Below, piece after piece: positions 58,251 to 64,000 of a stretch of 64,000 nucleotides of DNA. Position 1 is the first letter of the stretch. Each line of letters starts with the position of its first letter. This DNA is from Arthrobacter gandavensis. Lineage in GTDB: Bacteria; Actinomycetota; Actinomycetes; Actinomycetales; Micrococcaceae. A program made the position numbers and the translations under genes. Location: NCBI RefSeq assembly GCF_015355785.1, contig NZ_JADKYW010000005.1, forward strand, positions 396,226-460,225. Reading direction: 5' to 3'. The notes under the pieces are model-generated. The model saw nothing but the letters and a program-made list of their open reading frames with translations. It was not told the origin of the DNA and did not search any database.

Positions 58251-60365
58251 ATGTCATCCGACCCGAGGCCGGGCGTGCGGCAGTATCCCCACGCTTTCGC
58301 CGCGGGCAGCATCGGTTCCATGGCGCTTCCGCACCGCATCATCATGGGCAGCATGCACCTGAACTTTGAGGCTGACGCCGGCGCGCTGGCAGCCTTCTAC
58401 GCCGAACGCGCCGCGGGAGGTGCAGGCCTGATCGTCACGGGAGGCGCGGCCGTCAACCGTGCGGGTTCCGGCGGCCCCACCTACCTGGTGTGCGGGGAAC
58501 AGCCGTATCTGCTGGCGGCCCAAGCCGTGCTCAGTGCGGTGCACGACGCCGGCGGGCGGGTTGCGCTGCAGCTTTTCCACGCCGGGCGCTATGCCTTTCC
58601 CGGAACCTACGGCCTGCTGCCCCTGGCACCCTCCGCCCTCTGGTCCGGCTTCGCCCGGACCGTACCCCAGGCCATGGACGAGACACAGATCCGCACCACC
58701 CTGCGGGACTTCGCCGCCGCAGCCGCACAGGCACGGGAGCTGGGCTTCGACGCGGTGGAAATCATGGGCTCGGAAGGATACCTGGTGAACCAGTTCGCGT
58801 CCCCGGCTGCGAACCACCGCGACGACGCCTGGGGCGGCGACGCAGTCCGCCGCCGGGCTTTTCCGCTGGCTGTCCTCGACGCTGTGCGCGGCGCCGCCGG
58901 AGAGGACTTTCCGGTGATCTTTCGGATGTCCGGCGCGGATCTCGTGGAGGGCTCCGCTGCCCCGCCTGAATACGCGGCACTGGCCGAAGCCCTTGCGGCC
59001 CGCGGCGCGGCGGCCCTGGCCATCGGCATCGGCTGGCACGAATCACGAACCCCCACGGTCCAGTCGCTGGTACCCCACGGCAGCTGGCTCGGCGTTGCTG
59101 CCCGGATCCGGGTACATCTGCGCAGCCTGGGGCACCAGGTGCCGGTCATTGGATCCAACCGGGTAAATTCAGTGGCCCAGGCGAATGCTGCCCTGGCTTC
59201 CGGGAGCGTCGACTATGTGTCAATGGCCCGGGCCTTCCTGGCAGATCCCCGGATAGTGGCCAAGGCCGAAGCAGGCCGCGAAGACCTGGTCAATACCTGC
59301 ATTGGCTGCAATGAGGCCTGTATCGACCGTTCCCTCGGCACGGACCCGGTCTCCTGTCTGGTGAACCCCAGGACCGGACGGGAGACGGAGTTCCCCGCTC
59401 GGGTGCGCCCTGCCCGGAGCACCCGCATGCCGGTGGCGGTTGTCGGTGCAGGTCCGGCGGGGATGCAGGCAGCAGCCACGCTGGCGGCAGCCGGCACTCG
59501 GGTACATCTCTTCGAAGCCGAGCCTGGAATCGGCGGGCAGTTTCGGCTGGCCCAGACCGTTCCCGGGAAGAGCGACTTCGCCCAGACCATCCGCTACTTC
59601 ACCAACGAACTGCCCCGCCTCGGGGTCCGCATCCACACCGGAGTGACGGCGGCAGCCGCGGACCTTGACGGCTTCGCCCATGTGGTCGACGCGTCCGGGG
59701 TACTTCCCCGGACGGTAGACCTGCGCGGCGGCGGGGTCCCGGTGCTGGACTACCGCACTGCCTTCGAGAACCCGGCAGCCCTGCCCGGCCGGCTGGCCGT
59801 CATCGGCGGCGGAGGGATTGCAGTGGACCTGGCCCACCTGCTGGTCCAGCCCGCGGGCACCGCGTTTCCCTTGCCGGAATCCGAGGCGGATGCCAGGGCG
59901 CGGTTTCACCGGGAGCATCTTGACCCCCGCCGGCGGCCTCCGGACCGCAGGATCACCGTGCTGCGGCGCGGGCCATCCATTGGCCACGGCATCGGAGCGT
60001 CAACCCGCTGGGCGGCACTCCAGGCTCTGCGCAATGCGGGTGTCGACCTGCGTACCGGAATTACCTATCGCGAACTCGTTCCGGGCGGCCTGCTTGTCGA
60101 AGGACCGGACGGCGAGGCTGAAGTGGTTTTGGCAGACGCGGTGGTCATTGCTGCCGGCCAGATCGAAAACACCGGGCTGCAGCTGGACCTCGCCGGAGCA
60201 GGCATCCCCTGCACGGTCATTGGCGGTGCGGCATCAGCGGCTGGACTGAACGCGGTCCGTGCTTTCCGCGAAGGCCTTGAAGCCGGATCCGCCGTCGCTG
60301 CCTCCCTCGCCGGCGTCACCCCGGACGGGAACGACCGGGAACGCAGAAGGGCCCCGCTGCCGTAG
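58251..60365 (+). CDS. FadH-type 2,4-dienoyl-CoA reductase
   Basis: A 704-aa iron-sulfur flavoprotein. The OYE-like TIM barrel (about 10-345) has GSEGY (Y177) and GIGWHE (H263), equivalent to the E. coli FadH active-site Tyr and His. A [4Fe-4S] site is C350-X2-C353-X3-C357-X11-C369. The NAD(P)/FAD domains follow, with VVGAGPAG (397-404). All key residues are kept. ATG follows AGGAG 5 nt away and is 8 nt after the dehydrogenase stop. It would reduce a conjugated diene CoA ester, here probably a ring diene. Confidence 0.95.
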   Translation: MSSDPRPGVRQYPHAFAAGSIGSMALPHRIIMGSMHLNFEADAGALAAFYAERAAGGAGLIVTGGAAVNRAGSGGPTYLVCGEQPYLLAAQAVLSAVHDAGGRVALQLFHAGRYAFPGTYGLLPLAPSALWSGFARTVPQAMDETQIRTTLRDFAAAAAQARELGFDAVEIMGSEGYLVNQFASPAANHRDDAWGGDAVRRRAFPLAVLDAVRGAAGEDFPVIFRMSGADLVEGSAAPPEYAALAEALAARGAAALAIGIGWHESRTPTVQSLVPHGSWLGVAARIRVHLRSLGHQVPVIGSNRVNSVAQANAALASGSVDYVSMARAFLADPRIVAKAEAGREDLVNTCIGCNEACIDRSLGTDPVSCLVNPRTGRETEFPARVRPARSTRMPVAVVGAGPAGMQAAATLAAAGTRVHLFEAEPGIGGQFRLAQTVPGKSDFAQTIRYFTNELPRLGVRIHTGVTAAAADLDGFAHVVDASGVLPRTVDLRGGGVPVLDYRTAFENPAALPGRLAVIGGGGIAVDLAHLLVQPAGTAFPLPESEADARARFHREHLDPRRRPPDRRITVLRRGPSIGHGIGASTRWAALQALRNAGVDLRTGITYRELVPGGLLVEGPDGEAEVVLADAVVIAAGQIENTGLQLDLAGAGIPCTVIGGAASAAGLNAVRAFREGLEAGSAVAASLAGVTPDGNDRERRRAPLP

Positions 60366-60379
60366 CAGCGGGACCCTTC
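60346..60379. terminator. Hairpin overlapping the end of the FadH-like gene
   Basis: A 15-bp stem with one mismatch (60346-60360 and 60365-60379); the stop codon lies in the loop. It can terminate the plus operon and also tuf from the other side, as tuf ends 38 nt away. Confidence 0.75.
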
Positions 60380-60416
60380 AAGGCTGAACCAAAAGGCCCG
60401 GCGTCAGAACATCAAA

Positions 60417-61607
60417 TTACTTGATGATCTTGGTGACACGGCCGGATCCAACGGTGCGGCCGCCTTCGCGGATAGCGAAGCCGAGGCCCTCTTCCATTGC
60501 GATCGGCTGGATCAGTTCAACGGTCATTTCGGTGTTGTCACCGGGCATAACCATTTCCGTACCCTCGGGCAGGGTGATGACACCCGTGACGTCGGTGGTG
60601 CGGAAGTAGAACTGCGGGCGGTAGTTCGAGTAGAACGGGTTGTGGCGGCCGCCTTCATCCTTGGACAGGATGTAGACGTTGGCCTCGAAGTCGGTGTGCG
60701 GGGTGATAGAACCCGGCTTGACGACAACCTGGCCGCGCTCTACGTCTTCACGCTTGATGCCGCGGAGCAGCAGGCCACAGTTCTCGCCGGCCCATGCTTC
60801 GTCGAGCTGCTTGTGGAACATCTCGATACCGGTAACCGTGGTCTTCTGGACCGGGCGGATGCCGACGATCTCGACCTCGGAGTTGATGGCGAGGGTACCG
60901 CGCTCGGCGCGGCCCGTAACAACGGTGCCGCGGCCCGTGATCGTGAAGACGTCCTCGATCGGCATCAGGAACGGCTTGTCCTTGTCGCGAACGGGGTCCG
61001 GAACGTTGTTGTCAACGGCTTCCATCAGTTCTTCGACGGACGCAACCCACTTGGGGTCGCCTTCCAGTGCCTTCAGGCCGGAAACGCGCACGACGGGAGC
61101 GTTGTCGCCGTCGAACTCCTGGGAGCTCAGCAGTTCGCGAACTTCCATTTCCACGAGGTCGAGGAGTTCCTCGTCCTCGACCATGTCGGACTTGTTCAGC
61201 GCGACCAGCAGGTAGGGAACGCCAACCTGGCGGGCAAGCAGAACGTGCTCGCGGGTCTGAGCCATCGGGCCGTCAGTGGCGGCAACCACGAGGATTGCAC
61301 CGTCCATCTGAGCAGCGCCGGTGATCATGTTCTTGATGTAGTCAGCGTGGCCCGGGGCGTCAACGTGTGCGTAGTGACGCTTCTCGGTCTGGTACTCAAT
61401 GTGCGAGATGTTGATGGTGATACCGCGCTGACGCTCTTCCGGCGCGGAGTCAATAGCAGCGAAGTCGCGCTGCTCGTTCAGGTCAGGGTACTTGTCAGCA
61501 AGCACCTTTGAAATGGCAGCGGTCAACGTGGTCTTTCCATGGTCAACGTGACCAATGGTGCCGATGTTGACGTGCGGCTTAGTCCGCTCGAACTTTGCCT
61601 TCGCCAC
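60417..61607 (-). CDS. tuf: Elongation factor Tu
   Basis: A 396-aa EF-Tu that delivers aminoacyl-tRNA to the ribosome. The P-loop GHVDHGKT (19-26), [12 protein letters not shown] and the C-terminal [15 protein letters not shown] are seen. Start is GTG at 61607 with AGGAGG 5 nt upstream. It lies 221 nt after fusA; a terminator separates them, so it may be transcribed alone. Confidence 0.99.
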   Translation of the reverse strand: MAKAKFERTKPHVNIGTIGHVDHGKTTLTAAISKVLADKYPDLNEQRDFAAIDSAPEERQRGITINISHIEYQTEKRHYAHVDAPGHADYIKNMITGAAQMDGAILVVAATDGPMAQTREHVLLARQVGVPYLLVALNKSDMVEDEELLDLVEMEVRELLSSQEFDGDNAPVVRVSGLKALEGDPKWVASVEELMEAVDNNVPDPVRDKDKPFLMPIEDVFTITGRGTVVTGRAERGTLAINSEVEIVGIRPVQKTTVTGIEMFHKQLDEAWAGENCGLLLRGIKREDVERGQVVVKPGSITPHTDFEANVYILSKDEGGRHNPFYSNYRPQFYFRTTDVTGVITLPEGTEMVMPGDNTEMTVELIQPIAMEEGLGFAIREGGRTVGSGRVTKIIK

Positions 61608-61673
61608 GGGTTCCTCCTAGAAAGGTTAGAAGACTCAATCACCAGCCGCGCTTCTCGCAACTGATCCGATACA

Positions 61674-61702
61674 AGTCTACTTGGGGCTGTTTATTTGATG
61701 AA
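61674..61702 (-). promoter_or_regulatory. Weak candidate tuf promoter
   Basis: On the minus strand TTCATC (61697-61702), a 17-nt spacer and TAGACT (61674-61679) upstream of tuf. The -35 is poor. A separate tuf promoter is expected since a terminator lies after fusA. Confidence 0.3.
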
Positions 61703-61747
61703 ATTGCCTTGTGCCGCGGTTCCCGCAGGTCCCGCTCAGTCTGGCCG

Positions 61748-61788
61748 TGCGGCCCGTCCGTCCGGGTCTCCCCCTGGGACGGGCCGCA
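61748..61788 (-). terminator. Hairpin between fusA and tuf
   Basis: A 12-bp stem (61748-61759 and 61777-61788) with a 17-nt loop, 41 nt after the fusA stop. No T tract, so attenuation instead of full termination is possible. Confidence 0.55.
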
Positions 61789-61828
61789 CATGGCCGGCGC
61801 TCCGTTTTACCGGAACGCCGGCTGGGTC

Positions 61829-63943
61829 TTACTCGCCGCGCGTCTTCTGGATGATCTCGTCGGCTACTGCCTTCGGGACCTCTGCGTAGCTGTTGAACTG
61901 CATCGAGTAAACGGCGCGGCCCTGGGTCTTGGACCGCAGGTCACCGATGTACCCGAACATGCCGGACAGCGGAACGAGGGCGCGAACGACCTTCACGCCG
62001 CTGGCGTCTTCCATCGACTGCATCTGCCCGCGGCGCGAGTTGATGTCACCGATGACTTCACCCATGTATTCCTCAGGGGTGCGGACTTCAACATCCATGA
62101 TCGGTTCAAGCAGAACCGGGCTCGCCATCTTTGCGGCTTCCTTGAAAGCCTGGCGGCCGGCGATCTTGAACGCCATTTCCGAGGAGTCGACGTCGTGGTA
62201 AGCGCCGTCAACAAGCGTCGCCTTGATGCCGACAACCGGGTAACCGGCGAGGATGCCGTCATTGAGGGCGCTCTGGATCCCCTGGTCAACGCTGGGGATG
62301 TATTCGCGGGGAACACGGCCACCGGTGACCTTGTTGTCGAACTCGTACATCGCACCTTCGGAAGTATCCAGGGGCTCGATGGCGATCTGGATCTTTGCGA
62401 ACTGGCCGGAGCCGCCCGTCTGCTTCTTGTGCGTGTAGTCGTAGCGCTCGACCGTGCGGCGGATGGTTTCGCGGTAGGCAACCTGGGGCTTACCCACGTT
62501 TGCTTCAACCTTGAATTCGCGGCGCATGCGGTCCACCAGGATGTCCAGGTGCAGCTCGCCCATGCCGGCGATGATGGTCTGGCCGGTGTCTTCGTCGAGG
62601 GAGACCTGGAAGGTCGGATCCTCTTCGGAGAGCTTCTGGATTGCCGTGGAGAGCTTCTCCTGGTCACCCTTGGTCTTCGGCTCGATCGCGACGGAAATGA
62701 CGGGCTCCGGGAAGCTCATCGATTCCAGCACGATCGGGTTCTGAAGGTCGCACAGGGTATCGCCCGTGGTGGTGTCCTTCAGGCCGATGGCAGCGTAGAT
62801 GTGACCCGTGGTGATCTCGTCAACCGGGTTTTCCTTGTTGGCGTGCATCTGGAAGAGCTTTCCGATGCGCTCCTTCTTCTGCTTGGTCGAGTTCATGACC
62901 TGGGCGCCGGAAGCAGCCTTACCGGAGTAAACGCGGATGTAGGTCAGACGGCCGAAGAACGGGTGCGTCACAACCTTGAACGCCAGCGCGGAGAACGGAG
63001 CCTCGGAATCAGCGGCGCGCTCGAGGACAACCTCTTCGTCACGAATGTCGTGGCCCTGGATGTTCGGAACATCCAGCGGGCTCGGCAGGTAAGCGACGAC
63101 GGCGTCGAGCATCGGCTGAACGCCGCGGTTCTTGAACGCGGAGCCGCACAGCACCGGGTAGATCTCGGAGTTGACGGTCATCTTGCGGATGCCGGCCTTC
63201 AGTTCCTCAAGGGTGAGTTCTTCACCTTCGAGGTACTTGTCCATCAGCTCTTCGCTGGCTTCGGCGACGGTCTCAACGAGCTTCGCGCGGTACTCTTCGG
63301 CCTTTTCCTGCAGGTCTGCGGGGATCGGCTCAACTTCGTACTTGGCGCCCATGGTCACGTCACCCTTGGCGTCTCCGCGCCAGGTGAGTGCACGCATTTC
63401 GAGGAGGTCGACGACGCCCTCGAATTCGCTCTCGGAACCGATCGGCAGCTGGAGAACCAGCGGCTTGGCGCCCAGGCGGTTGATGATGGTGTCGACGGTG
63501 AAGTAGAAGTCGGCGCCCAGCTTGTCCATCTTGTTAACGAAGCAGATACGCGGAACGTTGTACTTGTCAGCCTGGCGCCAAACAGTCTCTGACTGCGGCT
63601 CCACGCCTTCCTTGCCGTCGAAGACTGCGACGGCGCCGTCAAGCACGCGCAGGGACCGCTCAACCTCGACAGTGAAGTCAACGTGACCCGGCGTGTCGAT
63701 GATGTTGATCTGGTTGTTGTCCCAGTAGCACGTGGTAGCTGCGGAGGTAATGGTGATACCCCGCTCCTGCTCCTGTGCCATCCAGTCCATGGTCGAAGCG
63801 CCGTCGTGCGTTTCGCCAATCTTGTGGTTGACACCGGTGTAGAACAGGATGCGCTCGGTGGTGGTGGTCTTGCCGGCATCGATGTGCGCCATGATGCCGA
63901 TATTGCGGACCTTGTTGAGGTCGGTAAGCACGTCCAGTGCCAC
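61829..63943 (-). CDS. fusA: Elongation factor G
   Basis: A 704-aa EF-G that drives translocation and, with RRF, ribosome recycling. The P-loop AHIDAGKT (19-26), [12 protein letters not shown] and the domain IV motif [29 protein letters not shown] are seen. Start is GTG at 63943. The rpsL-rpsG genes that normally precede it lie outside the window. Confidence 0.98.
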   Translation of the reverse strand: MALDVLTDLNKVRNIGIMAHIDAGKTTTTERILFYTGVNHKIGETHDGASTMDWMAQEQERGITITSAATTCYWDNNQINIIDTPGHVDFTVEVERSLRVLDGAVAVFDGKEGVEPQSETVWRQADKYNVPRICFVNKMDKLGADFYFTVDTIINRLGAKPLVLQLPIGSESEFEGVVDLLEMRALTWRGDAKGDVTMGAKYEVEPIPADLQEKAEEYRAKLVETVAEASEELMDKYLEGEELTLEELKAGIRKMTVNSEIYPVLCGSAFKNRGVQPMLDAVVAYLPSPLDVPNIQGHDIRDEEVVLERAADSEAPFSALAFKVVTHPFFGRLTYIRVYSGKAASGAQVMNSTKQKKERIGKLFQMHANKENPVDEITTGHIYAAIGLKDTTTGDTLCDLQNPIVLESMSFPEPVISVAIEPKTKGDQEKLSTAIQKLSEEDPTFQVSLDEDTGQTIIAGMGELHLDILVDRMRREFKVEANVGKPQVAYRETIRRTVERYDYTHKKQTGGSGQFAKIQIAIEPLDTSEGAMYEFDNKVTGGRVPREYIPSVDQGIQSALNDGILAGYPVVGIKATLVDGAYHDVDSSEMAFKIAGRQAFKEAAKMASPVLLEPIMDVEVRTPEEYMGEVIGDINSRRGQMQSMEDASGVKVVRALVPLSGMFGYIGDLRSKTQGRAVYSMQFNSYAEVPKAVADEIIQKTRGE

Positions 63944-64000
63944 GGTTACTCCCTAGTTTTGGTTCTGGCCCCGCCGGTCGCCCATTCGGCCTGCGGCCCT

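Overview
The window looks like a chromosomal segment of a high-GC Gram-positive bacterium, most likely an Arthrobacter-like member of the Micrococcaceae. The evidence is strong G/C bias at third codon positions, frequent GTG and TTG starts, GlgX-TreY-TreZ trehalose synthesis, an MscL/CoaA/GlmS neighbourhood, actinobacterial extensions on several ribosomal proteins, and start codons that sit about 7 nt after a TANNNT box. The genus is an inference. Most of the window is housekeeping on the minus strand, with a few inserted accessory blocks.

Layout. 19-7255: the alr-tsaE and tsaB-rimI-tsaD genes (alanine racemase, t6A tRNA modification, S18 acetylation), interrupted at 2330-5384 by five small coupled genes that look like a type VII (ESX/WXG100-like) accessory cassette. 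7290-8851: a GNAT acetyltransferase and a YghZ-type aldo-keto reductase. 8900-15161: glgX-treY-treZ, which turn glycogen into trehalose. 15216-21975: nnr-acpS-glmS, with divergent coaA and mscL, then glmM. 22554-28023: rpsI-rplM, truA, rplQ-rpoA-rpsK-rpsM-rpmJ-infA (alpha operon). 28236-33745: an inserted block with a glycerophosphodiester-type ABC importer plus GDPD, and on the plus strand a DUF2243 protein with a CtaG-like protein. 33866-46670: map-adk-secY and the spc and S10 ribosomal operons. 47171-48242: an intact IS481-family element. 48321-53794: a 42-aa membrane peptide and a 1709-aa polytopic membrane protein with internal repeats. 54018-60365: a plus-strand three-gene operon. 60417-63943: tuf and fusA.

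The most interesting part is the plus-strand operon at 54018-60365. Its first gene fuses an EPSP-synthase (AroA)-like domain to an acyl-CoA ligase domain. An acyl-CoA dehydrogenase and a FadH-type 2,4-dienoyl-CoA reductase follow, all translationally coupled or nearly so. These are the enzyme classes associated with making cyclohexanecarboxyl-CoA from shikimate (ansatrienin-type polyketide starters, omega-cyclohexyl fatty acids). The AroA-like domain keeps most of the PEP-side catalytic residues, but has replaced several residues that bind the acceptor shikimate-3-phosphate, including phosphate contacts. I therefore read it as a shikimate-derived alicyclic acyl-CoA pathway, not as the housekeeping aroA. 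No enoyl-CoA reductase of the ChcA type is visible in the window.

Other points of note are the type VII-like cassette inside the t6A genes, several genes without a Shine-Dalgarno that appear leaderless, a terminator that splits the S10 and spc ribosomal operons, the absence of rpsD between rpsK and rpoA, and strong hairpins at most convergent or operon ends.
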